Positions 15,752 to 24,755 of a stretch of 64,000 nucleotides of DNA are shown in pieces (position 1 is the stretch's first letter; every line of letters begins with the position of its first letter). The notes below the pieces were generated by a model, which saw nothing but the letters and a program-made list of their open reading frames with translations, had not been told where the DNA came from and made no database searches. A program made the translations under genes and the position numbers. Source of the DNA: Bacillus sp. CGMCC 1.16541 (GTDB taxonomy: Bacteria; Bacillota; Bacilli; Bacillales; Bacillaceae_H); NCBI RefSeq assembly GCF_003184905.1, contig NZ_QFRU01000009.1, forward strand, positions 72,150 through 136,149. The letters run 5' to 3'.

Positions 15752-16192
15752 TTATTTCACTTCAATCGGAATCGTCGAATTGGATTCTTCTACTGTCCCT
15801 TCTTTTTGGATTGTTACTTCAAGTATATTGCGTTCAAATGTTGCGTTAATTACACGATGATGGAGATCGAAAGGGAAATCGATGAGCCTTTCAATGTTTT
15901 CTTCGGTTCGTTCACGTTTGAAAATTTGTGCTTTCTCGTCTTTTATTTGCTTTTCAATGTATTTCTTTGCTCGTAATTTCAAGTGTTGATTCAGCACTTG
16001 AAGTTCGATGTCCGTTACTTTATATCCCGATAATTCTGCTTCCACGATATAAGTATGTTCTGTTTCGAATAGATCAATCCGCAATGAATCATAATCAAGA
16101 TAACTCATAAAAGGGTTTGAAAGGACCAATTCTAGTAAATCTTTAAAGCTCTTCAGCATTTCCGGATCCGCTGGAAGTCGCTCATCCGTCAT
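15752..16192 (-). CDS. cotM: CotM-like Hsp20-fold spore coat protein
   Basis: 146 aa. The central region (RIDLFETEHTYIVEAELSGY, ELQVLNQHLKLRAKK) is a small-heat-shock-protein fold like B. subtilis CotM (IDLYETSQQYIIEADL), an outer-coat protein made under sigma-K. A C-terminal VINATFERNILEVTI matches the last strands. It lies before sspP and sspO, the same neighbours as cotM in B. subtilis, which supports the assignment more strongly than sequence alone. GGAGG lies nine bases upstream of the ATG. Transcribed away from the small gene at 16337. Confidence 0.75.
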   Translation of the reverse strand: MTDERLPADPEMLKSFKDLLELVLSNPFMSYLDYDSLRIDLFETEHTYIVEAELSGYKVTDIELQVLNQHLKLRAKKYIEKQIKDEKAQIFKRERTEENIERLIDFPFDLHHRVINATFERNILEVTIQKEGTVEESNSTIPIEVK

Positions 16193-16336
16193 CTTATCAC
16201 TTCCTCCATTAATTAAAACATTTGTTGTATTCTATGCATATGCTTTCACTGGAGTGAATAGAAACGAACAACCATGAGTAAATAATGGACAAATGGTTCA
16301 TCTTAAAAAAGAATTATAAAAAGGAGACTTGATAAC

Positions 16337-16486
16337 ATGAAAGAAAGAGACATAAATGATGAAGGACTTGCTACAGAAATTTTAAATGGAACAGCTATTT
16401 TTCCAATTGCAGAGGTAAACGATGAAGGTGAAAATCCTGAATTAGAAGTGATGAGAAGTCGCGAGAAAGACGAAAAACGAGTGTGA
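16337..16486 (+). CDS. Small hypothetical protein, 49 aa
   Basis: ATG 16337 follows AAAGGAGACTTGATAAC. The 49 residues begin MKERDINDEGLATEILNG and are strongly charged, with no membrane segment or Cys. The stop codon lies inside a perfect 15-bp terminator stem. The gene is inserted between cotM-like and sspP on the opposite strand. Not recognised; the location amid spore genes hints at a sporulation role, which is inference only. Confidence 0.6.
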   Translation: MKERDINDEGLATEILNGTAIFPIAEVNDEGENPELEVMRSREKDEKRV

Positions 16487-16525
16487 ACAAAAGGACGTTT
16501 CCTTCGTTCACACTCGTTTTATTAC
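16474..16525. terminator. Bidirectional terminator between the 49-aa gene and sspP
   Basis: Perfect 15-bp arms AAAACGAGTGTGAAC (16474-16488) and GTTCACACTCGTTTT (16506-16520), T-rich to the right and A-rich to the left. Confidence 0.85.
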
Positions 16526-16668
16526 ATGTCGTGATTACTATGTTGCTTTTGACGTGTATGTTTGCTGTTTTTAACTTTATGTGAGCCACTCATTGGTGCT
16601 GGCTGACCCGGGTTATCACCTTTTGGTGCATTTTTACGCATATCTTTGCTGTCGTTTTTGTTCATCAT
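16522..16668 (-). CDS. sspP: Small acid-soluble spore protein P
   Basis: 48 aa, same length as B. subtilis SspP. The sequence contains [20 protein letters not shown] and ends [17 protein letters not shown], almost superimposable on the B. subtilis protein ([20 protein letters not shown]). Minor SASPs accumulate in the forespore core, normally from sigma-G-driven genes. Two ATGs overlap at 16668 and 16665; the first matches family length and follows AAGGGGTGA. In B. subtilis sspP and sspO are adjacent; here an 87-aa gene lies between them. Confidence 0.95.
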   Translation of the reverse strand: MMNKNDSKDMRKNAPKGDNPGQPAPMSGSHKVKNSKHTRQKQHSNHDM

Positions 16669-16793
16669 TACTCACCCCTTTACGTATTAGAGTGAAGCAA
16701 ATAACGTTGTTTTATTCTCTAAAAGTTGTCGTATAAAATGAGGTGAGAAACAACAAACTACAAGAAGAATGTAGATAAAGGAGGCTGTTAGGT

Positions 16794-17057
16794 ATGCCAT
16801 ATCATAAAGATAAACAACAATCATTTCAAGCAGCTGAACAAGGACATAAACATGCAATGGATGCATATGCTCAATCGCAAATTGTCAAGCATGATGCTTC
16901 TTATGGACATGAATTAAAGTTATTAAAAGAGGAAATTAATGAAACGTATCAACAAATCGAAAATGCGTTAGAAAATGCTTCAGAAACACAGCATGCCAAA
17001 TTAACACAATTCCAACAAGATCTACAAGCAATTGTAGACGAAGTCAATCAAGACTAA
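16794..17057 (+). CDS. Hypothetical protein, 87 aa, helical
   Basis: Starts at ATG with AAAGGAGG ten bases upstream. It is Gln/His/Glu-rich and predicted helical (ELKLLKEEINETYQQIENAL, AKLTQFQQDLQAIVDEV). Composition resembles small sporulation proteins and it is set between sspP and sspO, but the family is not recognised. It has its own strong terminator. Confidence 0.65.
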   Translation: MPYHKDKQQSFQAAEQGHKHAMDAYAQSQIVKHDASYGHELKLLKEEINETYQQIENALENASETQHAKLTQFQQDLQAIVDEVNQD

Positions 17058-17060
17058 CAA

Positions 17061-17100
17061 ATCCCCCCTGTATAACGTTGATTATACCGGGGGGATTTTA
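17061..17100. terminator. Terminator, possibly bidirectional
   Basis: ATCCCCCC (17061-17068) pairs with GGGGGGAT (17089-17096), with GTATAA/TTATAC continuing inside the stem, and a T-rich tail. Confidence 0.8.
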
Positions 17101-17141
17101 GTTATAATACGCTCATATATTATCACTCACTATTTATATTC

Positions 17142-17291
17142 TTACTGATTTTTTTTGCGTTTTTTATTGTTTTGTTTTTGTTGTTCTGTTAATGGTTCAT
17201 TTGAAAACTCTTCATTATAGCCAGCACCTTTTCCTTGTCCACTCGCTGCGTTTGCACCAGGAATGATGTGGTTTGATTTGCGTTTTGCCAT
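17142..17291 (-). CDS. sspO: Small acid-soluble spore protein O
   Basis: 49 aa beginning [20 protein letters not shown] and ending [14 protein letters not shown]. subtilis SspO (formerly CotK) shares the KRK-NH-I opening, SQGKGAGY centre and [11 protein letters not shown] end. Forespore protein. It is transcribed divergently from citB, the same arrangement as in B. subtilis. AGGTGAG lies upstream of the start. Confidence 0.95.
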   Translation of the reverse strand: MAKRKSNHIIPGANAASGQGKGAGYNEEFSNEPLTEQQKQNNKKRKKNQ

Positions 17292-17556
17292 GATTCTCAC
17301 CTCCATGCTGTTAATGTGCGCAAAACAACATACTTTATGAACACGATAAATGGAAACGAAAACACGATTGTTGAGAATGAGTGAGACAACAAAGAGAGAG
17401 ATAACGTGAATTTCAGGAGAAGAATTCTTCGTACAACCGTCTTCATTTTTATGTAAAAACCCAATGAAATCGCTATCTAAACGAACCTTCTAAATATAAA
17501 TAAAATCACTATCATTATGAATTATTAGAAAATACTTTGCAGAATTCACTTTCTCA

Positions 17557-17571
17557 ATAAGAAAAACTTAT
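17557..17571 (+). promoter_or_regulatory. Putative CcpC operator upstream of citB
   Basis: ATAA-GAAAAAC-TTAT exactly fits the ATAA-N7-TTAT dyad bound by CcpC, the citrate-responsive LysR-type repressor of citB in B. subtilis. A TTAT half-site lies about 35 bases downstream (17600-17603), as in the known two-site arrangement. Confidence 0.6.
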
Positions 17572-17596
17572 AACAATTAATAACATTCTTTTTATT

Positions 17597-17677
17597 TACT
17601 TATGTATAACATTATATTAAGATAAAAGGCGAAGGGAATTAGTAGGATGGGAATTTATCAATTGTTATACATAAGTA
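17597..17677 (+). promoter_or_regulatory. 15-bp inverted repeat spanning the citB promoter/leader
   Basis: TACTTATGTATAACA (17597-17611) and TGTTATACATAAGTA (17663-17677) are perfect complements separated by 51 bp. A possible -10 (TATATT) lies at 17613-17618, just inside. The right arm ends about five bases before the GGGGG ribosome site. It may be a pair of protein-binding sites or, if transcribed entirely, a leader stem. Confidence 0.5.
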
Positions 17678-17695
17678 TGTTAAGGGGGTAGGACA

Positions 17696-20419
17696 ATGAC
17701 TAAAAAAGACGTTTTTAACGCTCGTTCGTCATTCCAAGTTAATGGTAAAACATATAATTATTACCGCTTACAAGCTTTAGAAGAAGCTGGTGTAGGTGTT
17801 GTATCAAAACTTCCATATTCAGTAAAGGTATTATTAGAATCTGTTCTTCGTCAAGTAGACGGTCGTGTTATTAAAAAAGAACACGTTGAAAACTTAGCAA
17901 AATGGGGAACAAGCGAAGTTCAAGAAATCGATGTACCTTTCAAACCATCTCGTGTTATCCTTCAAGACTTCACTGGTGTTCCGGCTGTTGTAGATTTAGC
18001 ATCCCTTCGTAAAGCAATGGCTGACATGGGTGGAGACCCAGATAAAATTAACCCTGAAATTCCAGTAGATCTTGTTATCGACCACTCTGTTCAAGTTGAC
18101 AAAGCAGGTACAATGGATTCATTACGTGTGAACATGGACCTTGAGTTTGAACGTAACACAGAGCGTTACAAATTCTTAAGCTGGGCACAAAAATCATTTA
18201 ATAACTACCGTGCAGTTCCACCTGCAACAGGTATCGTTCACCAAGTAAACTTAGAGTACTTAGCAAATGTCGTTCACGCTGTTGAAGAAGAAAACGGCGA
18301 ATACGTTACATTCCCAGATACACTTGTTGGTACAGATTCACATACAACTATGATTAATGGTATCGGTGTATTAGGTTGGGGTGTAGGTGGTATTGAAGCA
18401 GAAGCAGGAATGCTTGGTCAACCATCTTATTTCCCTGTTCCAGAAGTAATTGGTGTGAAATTAACTGGCGAATTACCAAATGGTACAACAGCCACTGACT
18501 TAGCGTTAAAAGTAACGCAAGTATTACGTCAAAAAGGTGTAGTTGGTAAATTCGTTGAGTTCTTCGGTCCTGGTGTTGCTCAATTACCATTAGCAGACCG
18601 CGCAACAATTGCAAACATGGCTCCTGAGTACGGTGCAACATGTGGTTTCTTCCCAGTTGATGGAGAAGCGCTAGAGTATATGCGCTTAACAGGTCGTGAC
18701 GAAGAAGCAATTAAAGTGGTAGAAGAGTATTCAAAAGCAAATGGTTTATTCTACACGCCTGATTTACAAGACCCTATCTTTACAGACGTAGTAGAAATCA
18801 ATTTAGCTGAGATTGAAGCAAATCTTTCTGGTCCAAAGCGTCCACAAGATTTAATTCCTCTTTCACAAATGAAGAACGAATTCAATAAAGCATTGTCTGC
18901 TCCAATGGGTAACCAAGGGTTTGGACTTGAAGCAACAGATGTTAATAAAGAAATCACATTTAAACTTGCAAATGGTACAGAAACAACGATGAAAACAGGT
19001 GCAATTGCAATTGCTGCGATTACAAGCTGTACCAATACATCAAATCCTTACGTACTAATTGGTGCAGGTCTAGTCGCGAAAAAAGCAGTTGAAAAAGGCT
19101 TAGATGTTCCTTCATACGTGAAAACATCATTAGCTCCTGGTTCAAAAGTTGTAACAGGTTACTTAAAAGAATCTGGATTACTACCATATTTAGAGCAAAT
19201 TGGCTTTAATATTGTTGGTTATGGCTGTACAACATGTATTGGTAACTCAGGTCCGTTAGAAGATGAAATTGAAGCAGCAATTGCTGATAGCGATTTACTT
19301 GTTACATCTGTATTATCTGGTAACCGTAACTTTGAAGGCCGTATCCACCCACTTGTAAAAGGTAACTACCTTGCATCACCACCACTTGTTGTGGCATATG
19401 CGTTAGCGGGTACTGTTGATATCGATCTTCAATCTGAACCACTAGGCATTGATAAAGATGGAAACGAAGTGTTCTTCTCTGATATCTGGCCATCACAAGA
19501 TGAAATTAAAGATGTTGTAAAAGCAACTGTTACACCAGAATTGTTCCGTAAAGAATACAACCGTGTCTTTGATGATAACGAGCGTTGGAATGAAATTGAA
19601 ACAAGTGAAGAAGCGCTTTACACATGGGATAATGAATCAACATACATTCAAAATCCTCCATTCTTTGAAGGATTAGCTGCAGAAGCTGGTGAAGTAAAAC
19701 CACTAGCTGGTTTACGCGTAGTTGGTAAATTTGGAGATTCCGTAACAACTGACCATATCTCACCAGCAGGCTCAATCGCAAAAACTACACCAGCAGGTCT
19801 TTACCTTCAAGAAAAAGGCGTAGAACCTAAAGATTTTAACTCATATGGCTCTCGTCGTGGTAACCACGAAGTGATGATGCGTGGTACGTTTGCAAATATC
19901 CGCATTCGTAACCAAATCGCACCAGGTACTGAAGGTGGTTGGACGACACATTGGCCAACAAATAATGTCATGAGCATTTACGATGCATGTATGAAGTATA
20001 AAGAAGAAGGAACAGGTCTTGCAATCTTAGCTGGTAAAGATTACGGTATGGGAAGTTCTCGTGACTGGGCAGCTAAAGGTACGAACCTATTAGGTATTAA
20101 AACAGTTATCGCTGAGAGCTTTGAGCGTATTCACCGTTCAAACCTTGTGTTAATGGGTGTGTTACCTCTTCAATTTAAAGAAGGCGAAAGCGCAGAAACA
20201 CTTGGTTTAACAGGTAAAGAAGCAATCGAAGTACAAATCGATGAAACTGTAAAACCTCGTGATTATGTGAAAGTAACAGCTACTGACGAAGTAGGGAACA
20301 AGACAGAATTTGAAGTGCTTGTTCGCTTTGACAGTGAAGTTGAAATTGACTACTACCGCCATGGTGGTATTCTACAAATGGTTCTTCGTGACAAGTTAGA
20401 ATCAAAAACACACGCTTAA
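17696..20419 (+). CDS. citB: Aconitate hydratase (aconitase)
   Basis: 907 aa, cytosolic AcnA-type enzyme interconverting citrate and isocitrate in the TCA cycle. The [4Fe-4S] ligands are visible: Cys445 ([10 protein letters not shown]), Cys511 and Cys514 ([12 protein letters not shown]). Also seen: [34 protein letters not shown], and [10 protein letters not shown] in the swivel domain. B. subtilis CitB is also an RNA-binding protein in iron shortage. AAGGGGG lies upstream. Regulation is likely by CcpC (operator at 17557). Monocistronic with its own terminator. Confidence 0.98.
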   Translation: MTKKDVFNARSSFQVNGKTYNYYRLQALEEAGVGVVSKLPYSVKVLLESVLRQVDGRVIKKEHVENLAKWGTSEVQEIDVPFKPSRVILQDFTGVPAVVDLASLRKAMADMGGDPDKINPEIPVDLVIDHSVQVDKAGTMDSLRVNMDLEFERNTERYKFLSWAQKSFNNYRAVPPATGIVHQVNLEYLANVVHAVEEENGEYVTFPDTLVGTDSHTTMINGIGVLGWGVGGIEAEAGMLGQPSYFPVPEVIGVKLTGELPNGTTATDLALKVTQVLRQKGVVGKFVEFFGPGVAQLPLADRATIANMAPEYGATCGFFPVDGEALEYMRLTGRDEEAIKVVEEYSKANGLFYTPDLQDPIFTDVVEINLAEIEANLSGPKRPQDLIPLSQMKNEFNKALSAPMGNQGFGLEATDVNKEITFKLANGTETTMKTGAIAIAAITSCTNTSNPYVLIGAGLVAKKAVEKGLDVPSYVKTSLAPGSKVVTGYLKESGLLPYLEQIGFNIVGYGCTTCIGNSGPLEDEIEAAIADSDLLVTSVLSGNRNFEGRIHPLVKGNYLASPPLVVAYALAGTVDIDLQSEPLGIDKDGNEVFFSDIWPSQDEIKDVVKATVTPELFRKEYNRVFDDNERWNEIETSEEALYTWDNESTYIQNPPFFEGLAAEAGEVKPLAGLRVVGKFGDSVTTDHISPAGSIAKTTPAGLYLQEKGVEPKDFNSYGSRRGNHEVMMRGTFANIRIRNQIAPGTEGGWTTHWPTNNVMSIYDACMKYKEEGTGLAILAGKDYGMGSSRDWAAKGTNLLGIKTVIAESFERIHRSNLVLMGVLPLQFKEGESAETLGLTGKEAIEVQIDETVKPRDYVKVTATDEVGNKTEFEVLVRFDSEVEIDYYRHGGILQMVLRDKLESKTHA

Positions 20420-20428
20420 TACACAGTA

Positions 20429-20467
20429 AATCCTCCTCTTCCGTCTTTGGAAGAAGAGGATTTTTTT
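20429..20467 (+). terminator. Terminator of citB
   Basis: AATCCTCCTCTTCC / GGAAGAAGAGGATT (one mismatch) followed by seven Ts. Confidence 0.85.
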
Positions 20468-20580
20468 ATTAGTATAAGTTTTCTTACGGTTTCTTCATCA
20501 TATTTTCACAATTCCCTTTTACACTAAAGGGTAGTCATACAAATATTCGTATATAGTAAAGATAGAAGAGGAGTGTATGC

Positions 20581-20997
20581 ATGTTTCATGAAGCGATTCA
20601 GCTTGGGCCGTTTTTAATCAAGTACGGATGGATTGCCATTAGTTATTCTTTTTTTTGTGCGTTCGTATTAATGAAAGTAATCACAAGTACATATGAATCA
20701 AAAGGACAAGAAGTAATTGACCTTTTCTTTAATGGACTCCTTCTTTTCTTTTTCCTATTTAAATTTAGTATACTTATAAAAGACCCCTCTATGATTAGTT
20801 ATAATCCATATGGTCTCATCTTCTTTCATGGTGGTCTACTCGGATTTTTTATTGGTGGAACTGTTGCAATTCTCTACATTATATGGTCAGTTCATAAAAG
20901 AAATTTGCCAATAAAAGAGACCGCTTTCTTAATCAGTGTGGGGTGTTTGTCAGCACTTGTTTCTTACAGCATTCAACACTACTGGCTATTTACATAA
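20581..20997 (+). CDS. Small membrane protein, Lgt-like N-terminal region
   Basis: 138 aa with about four membrane segments. The N-terminus (IQLGPFLIKYGWIAISYSFF) and FHGGLLGFFIGG recall prolipoprotein diacylglyceryl transferase (LGPLxIRWYG, HGGLxG), but the protein is half the length of Lgt and lacks its downstream Arg/Asn/Glu motif. It directly precedes a thioredoxin-like gene (34 bp), so they are probably co-transcribed. It may be a degenerate Lgt relative with another role; activity is doubtful. Confidence 0.65.
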   Translation: MFHEAIQLGPFLIKYGWIAISYSFFCAFVLMKVITSTYESKGQEVIDLFFNGLLLFFFLFKFSILIKDPSMISYNPYGLIFFHGGLLGFFIGGTVAILYIIWSVHKRNLPIKETAFLISVGCLSALVSYSIQHYWLFT

Positions 20998-21030
20998 CGA
21001 AAAATGTACGTAAAGAAAGGGTGTTAACAC

Positions 21031-21606
21031 ATGTATAAAAAAGTGATTGCAGTCCTTCTATTGTTAGGGTTAGGAGGATATGCACTGTGGCAAGGAATTC
21101 TCCCTAAAAATGTAGAAGATGATTTAAGTGAATATGAAAACGCGAACATTTCAGAAGGTGATGCGCAAGAAGTAGTGGAATATGGACTTGAAGCAGGGAA
21201 AAAAGCACCAACATTTACATTACCTCTTCTCGGAGGCAACGACGTCAACTTATCAGATTATCAAGGGAAAAAAGTCATTTTAAACTTTTGGGCAACTTGG
21301 TGTCCTCCGTGTAAAGCTGAAATGCCAGAAATGCAAAAGTTTTACGATCAATATAGCGACGATGTAGAGATTTTAGCTGTTAATTTAACATCAAGTGAAC
21401 GAACAGTTGATGCTGTTGATCAATTCCTGAAGGAACGTGGGTTTACATTTCCAGTGTTATTAGATGAACAAGAAGAAGTATCGTCTAAACAGTACAAAAT
21501 TTTGACCATTCCAACAACATATTTTATTGATGAATCGGGCGTGATTACAAAGAGAATAAATGGTCCAATGAATTACGAACAAATGGAATCATTCGCAAAA
21601 GAATAA
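21031..21606 (+). CDS. yneN: Membrane-anchored thioredoxin-like protein (TlpA/ResA family)
   Basis: 191 aa. One N-terminal anchor (about 4-19) then a TlpA-type thioredoxin domain: GKKAPTFTLPLLGG, FWATWCPPCKAEMPEM with active site CPPC, and the cis-Pro loop TIPTTYFID. It would act as an extracytoplasmic thiol-disulfide oxidoreductase. Position downstream of citB matches yneN of B. subtilis. Its redox partner is unknown. Confidence 0.9.
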   Translation: MYKKVIAVLLLLGLGGYALWQGILPKNVEDDLSEYENANISEGDAQEVVEYGLEAGKKAPTFTLPLLGGNDVNLSDYQGKKVILNFWATWCPPCKAEMPEMQKFYDQYSDDVEILAVNLTSSERTVDAVDQFLKERGFTFPVLLDEQEEVSSKQYKILTIPTTYFIDESGVITKRINGPMNYEQMESFAKE

Positions 21607-21630
21607 TAAAAAAATCACTCCAATTCACCC

Positions 21631-21676
21631 ATCCCTTGTCTAGAAAGTCCAATAATATCGTAAATAGGCAAGGGAT
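21631..21676. repeat. Dyad element, copy 2 of a possible repeat family
   Basis: ATCCCTTGTCTA (21631-21642) pairs with TAGGCAAGGGAT (21665-21676), one G-U. It follows yneN by 24 bases and has no T run. It shares CTTG-CTAG-AA-TCCA, AATAGGCAAGG and CATTTACT with the element after btuD at 8810. Confidence 0.5.
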
Positions 21677-21814
21677 ATTGCATTTACTCTTTGTCTCTTC
21701 AATTCGTTGACGTATGTTTTTAGAACTATAAATTTTTTGAAAATTTTTGTTATTTTCCTTTGGTTTTTGGGAATGATGTACATAACAAACCATGATGAAA
21801 AGGAAGGTAATAAC

Positions 21815-21958
21815 ATGAGAAAACTACGTAAGCGCACATTTGAAGAGCTCGTTCAAGAAAACAAACGTCAATTGTTGGAAGACCGCGATGCACTTGAAGC
21901 AATTGAAGGGCGTATCGAAAAACGGTTAGAAGCGCGAATGCTAGAGGCTGCAGAATAG
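21815..21958 (+). CDS. FbpB-like small basic protein
   Basis: 47 aa, opening MRKLRKRTFEELVQENKR and continuing with an acidic/basic helix (DRDALEAIEGRIEKRLEARM). This fits the FbpB family of Fur-regulated small basic proteins, which in B. subtilis help the FsrA small RNA spare iron. No clear Fur box was found upstream, so iron control is not shown. Start at 21815 with AAGGAAGG upstream; the longer reading frame to 21707 is discarded. Confidence 0.7.
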   Translation: MRKLRKRTFEELVQENKRQLLEDRDALEAIEGRIEKRLEARMLEAAE

Positions 21959-22002
21959 GTTCATGACAAAATGGTTAGAGTAAAAGTGAGGAGGGATTCA
22001 AC

Positions 22003-22146
22003 ATGAGTAACCCAAAAGGTAATCGTAAACATTTTGTTCCCAACCACATCGGAACTCAACCGCGTGCTGCAGGTGGAAATAAAGGGAAACAAATGCAAGA
22101 TAAATCAGGTCAACATCCAGATGTGATTCAAACAAAAGGTGAATAA
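22003..22146 (+). CDS. sspN: Small acid-soluble spore protein N
   Basis: 47 aa: [19 protein letters not shown] opening and [13 protein letters not shown] end match B. subtilis SspN (YVPSHLGTKP, SGQRPIIMQTKGE). Forespore protein. In B. subtilis sspN and tlp form one operon; here a terminator lies between them. GAGGAGG is upstream. Confidence 0.93.
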   Translation: MSNPKGNRKHFVPNHIGTQPRAAGGNKGKQMQDKSGQHPDVIQTKGE

Positions 22147-22154
22147 TAAGGAAT

Positions 22155-22194
22155 AAGTAAAGAATCCTGTCACTAGGCGGGATTCTTTACTTTT
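22155..22194 (+). terminator. Terminator of sspN
   Basis: AAGTAAAGAATCC (22155-22167) / GGATTCTTTACTT (22180-22192), perfect 13 bp, followed by Ts. Confidence 0.85.
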
Positions 22195-22302
22195 CATAAT
22201 TAAATTATGGTCAACTAAACTTAATATTTTCCACTAATAGATGATGCTTCTTTCCACATACTAGTTGTGTAAGAAATTTTACAACTCAAGGAGGAATTCA
22301 CA

Positions 22303-22557
22303 ATGGCATGGAGTAAACCAAATCCAGATGATCGTAGCGATAACGTCGAAAAGTTACAGTCAATGGTTCAACATACAATTGAAAACATTGAAAAAGCAGA
22401 AGAAACAATGGCTCATGCAGATGGAGCAGAGCGTGAGCGTATTGCTCAAAAAAATCATAACCGCGAAGTAAGTATTCAAGCAATGCGAAATGAAATTCGT
22501 GAAGAAGCATCTGTTCGTGAATCAGGTTATGAAGGGGCAGAACAAGTTCACAAATAA
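22303..22557 (+). CDS. tlp: Small acid-soluble spore protein Tlp
   Basis: 84 aa, beginning MAWSKPNPDDRSDNVEKLQ, the Tlp family hallmark, followed by a thioredoxin-unrelated helical region. Tlp is a minor forespore SASP despite its name (thioredoxin-like protein). AAGGAGG lies upstream. Downstream of sspN as in B. subtilis. Confidence 0.95.
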   Translation: MAWSKPNPDDRSDNVEKLQSMVQHTIENIEKAEETMAHADGAERERIAQKNHNREVSIQAMRNEIREEASVRESGYEGAEQVHK

Positions 22558-22642
22558 AGAGCTCATTTGTCTTTAAGTGTCTCACAACGATTCATTTCAG
22601 TGTGGCATAACGGGCAATAAACGTATGTATGGTAACAGAATG

Positions 22643-22687
22643 AAACTAGATAAAGCAGAGGAGTACCCTCTTTTATCTAGTTTTTTT
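22643..22687 (+). terminator. Terminator
   Basis: AAACTAGATAAA (22643-22654) / TTTATCTAGTTT (22672-22683), perfect, followed by a T run; probably ends the tlp transcript. Confidence 0.85.
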
Positions 22688-22749
22688 CTGTTTGAAGAAT
22701 GCGTATATAGGGAATAATTTGTTGATATTGTTTGTAGGAGGAGAACAGC

Positions 22750-24177
22750 TTGTTGAAGCGTATGTTTACAAAAAGAATAATCGGTCTGATCTTTTTATTG
22801 TTACTCTTAACTTGTGTCACTTTTTATCATACATACAAACCACTTCCAAAAGGCGTGTCATATGAAGGGAAAGAACACCAAGTAGAAGATGTGACATTCT
22901 TATACGATCTAACCTATAAAAAAGGAAACGAGATGAAAACTGAAAAACAAATCTTTGAACGTATTTATGAAGTAATTGAAGAAGCGGAAGAACTTGTTGT
23001 CATTGATATGTTTTTATTTAATGGCTATTATGATCAAGGAGAATCATTTCCATCTATTAGTGATGAATTAGCTCAAACACTTATCGAAAAAAAGAAAAAG
23101 CAGCCAAATATTGAAATGGTTTTCATTACAGATGAAATTAATACAACATATGGCTCACATGAATCAGAGTGGCTAGAAGCCTTGAAAGCACAAGGGATTA
23201 AAGTGATTGAGACAGATCTCACAAAATTACGTGACTCAAATCCACTTTACTCAAGTGTGTGGCGTTCTTTTATTCAATGGTTTGGACAAGGTGGAAAGGG
23301 CTGGATTGCAAATCCGTTCGGTGAAACAGCACCTTCTATTACAGCTCGCTCTTATTTAAAACTCTTTAATGTAAAAGCAAATCACCGAAAAGTTGTAGCA
23401 ACGGAGAAAAGCGTGATTGTTTCTTCCGCTAATCCACATGATGCAAGTGGCTACCATTCAAATATTGCATTTGAAATGAAAGGGAACATCATTCAGGATG
23501 TGGTAAAATCGGAAAAAGCGGTTATCGATTTTTCAGATCCTCAACCTTTTCCTGTATTACGAAAAACAGTTGAAGATAAAGGGGATATAGGTGTTCAATT
23601 GTTAACAGAAGGGAAAATCTATGAACATGTTGTGCACGACATTACACTTGCCAAAAAAGGGGACACTGTTTGGATGGGGATGTTTTATTTAGCTGATCGA
23701 AAAGTGATTGAAGCTCTTTTACAAGCAGCTAATAATGGTGCAAATGTTCACCTTGTGTTAGATCCGAATGCCAATGCGTTCGGACAAGAAAAAATTGGAC
23801 TACCTAATCGTCCTGTTGCAGCTGAACTAGTAGAAGAATCGAACGGAGCCATTGATGTACGATGGTACAATACAACGAAAGAACAATATCATCCAAAAAC
23901 ATTATATATAAAAGGAAAGAATCAATCGACGATTATAAGTGGCTCAGCTAACTTTACAAAACGTAATCTAGATGATTTAAATCTTGAGACAAACGTTAAA
24001 ATAGTGGGTCCTTCTTCAAGTGAAGTGATGCAAGAAGTAAACACATATTTCAACAGGTTATGGAAGAATGAAGATGCAACATACACATTACCTTATGAAA
24101 AATATAAAGATACCACCACCCCCATCAAAAAAGTGGTGTATCGTATTCAAAAAATGTTACGTTTCACTACCTATTAA
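22750..24177 (+). CDS. Phospholipase D-like membrane-anchored protein
   Basis: 475 aa. N-terminal anchor (about 10-26), then two PLD-type repeats. First HxK: NHRKVVATEKSVIVSSANPHD; second: YHPKTLYIKGKN...SGSANFTKRNLDD. In both, the Asp that usually follows four residues after Lys (HxKxxxxD) is changed (Glu and Lys). It is in the cardiolipin-synthase/PLD superfamily, but a synthase role is not certain. Start TTG 22750 is chosen because AGGAGG lies eight to nine bases upstream. Confidence 0.78.
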   Translation: MLKRMFTKRIIGLIFLLLLLTCVTFYHTYKPLPKGVSYEGKEHQVEDVTFLYDLTYKKGNEMKTEKQIFERIYEVIEEAEELVVIDMFLFNGYYDQGESFPSISDELAQTLIEKKKKQPNIEMVFITDEINTTYGSHESEWLEALKAQGIKVIETDLTKLRDSNPLYSSVWRSFIQWFGQGGKGWIANPFGETAPSITARSYLKLFNVKANHRKVVATEKSVIVSSANPHDASGYHSNIAFEMKGNIIQDVVKSEKAVIDFSDPQPFPVLRKTVEDKGDIGVQLLTEGKIYEHVVHDITLAKKGDTVWMGMFYLADRKVIEALLQAANNGANVHLVLDPNANAFGQEKIGLPNRPVAAELVEESNGAIDVRWYNTTKEQYHPKTLYIKGKNQSTIISGSANFTKRNLDDLNLETNVKIVGPSSSEVMQEVNTYFNRLWKNEDATYTLPYEKYKDTTTPIKKVVYRIQKMLRFTTY

Positions 24178-24270
24178 AGATAAACCAAGATGCCTATCCT
24201 TTTTGATGGGAAAAATCGGAAGGGTGTGTTACGATGAAAGTAGTTTATGCTACATAGGAGGAATACGTAC

Positions 24271-24699
24271 ATGTTTATTTCAACAACAAATGTGGAGGTA
24301 CGATACGCTGAAACTGATCAAATGGGCGTTGTGTATCATGCAAATTATTTAGTGTGGATGGAAGTTGGGAGAACAGGGTTAATTAAAGAACTTGGGTTCC
24401 AGTACGCAGACATGGAAAAAGAGGGTGTTTTATCGCCTGTTATTGACGTGAATGTTTCGTATAAAAAGCCACTCCGCTACGGTCAAATTGCAACGGTTCA
24501 TACGTGGGTTGAAAAGTATGATGGATTTCGTGTTGTGTATGGTTACGAAATTTTAACACCTGACAATGAGGTAGCAGTCAACGCTACATCGTCTCATGTA
24601 TGTGTGAAAAGTGAAACGTTCCGACCTGTATCCATTCGTAAAAAGTTTCCTGACTGGCACGAAGCATATGAACGAGTAAAAAAGAAGGACGATGAATAA
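24271..24699 (+). CDS. yneP: Acyl-CoA thioesterase, YbgC/FadM type (4HBT)
   Basis: 142 aa hotdog-fold enzyme. Seen: VRYAETDQMGVVYHANYLVWMEVGR, the Asp-containing active-site motif of 4-hydroxybenzoyl-CoA thioesterases, and NVSYKKPLRYG. Cleaves acyl-CoA thioesters; substrate unknown. Start at 24271 with AGGAGG nine bases upstream. Position corresponds to yneP in B. subtilis. Confidence 0.88.
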   Translation: MFISTTNVEVRYAETDQMGVVYHANYLVWMEVGRTGLIKELGFQYADMEKEGVLSPVIDVNVSYKKPLRYGQIATVHTWVEKYDGFRVVYGYEILTPDNEVAVNATSSHVCVKSETFRPVSIRKKFPDWHEAYERVKKKDDE

Positions 24700-24710
24700 C
24701 TATTACATAT

Positions 24711-24754
24711 AAAAAGCGTATGAAAGCTGTTTTATCACTTTCATACGCTTTTTA
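24711..24754. terminator. Bidirectional terminator
   Basis: Perfect 15-bp arms AAAAAGCGTATGAAA / TTTCATACGCTTTTT between convergent yneP and yneR. Confidence 0.9.
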
Positions 24755-24755
24755 C

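Noticed and set aside
18354..18710. Long minus-strand frame inside citB and similar frames in parE, parC, comB and cobQ
   Set aside because: These are shadows of strongly coding genes: low-complexity Leu/Gln-rich or Ser/Thr-rich translations without ribosome sites.
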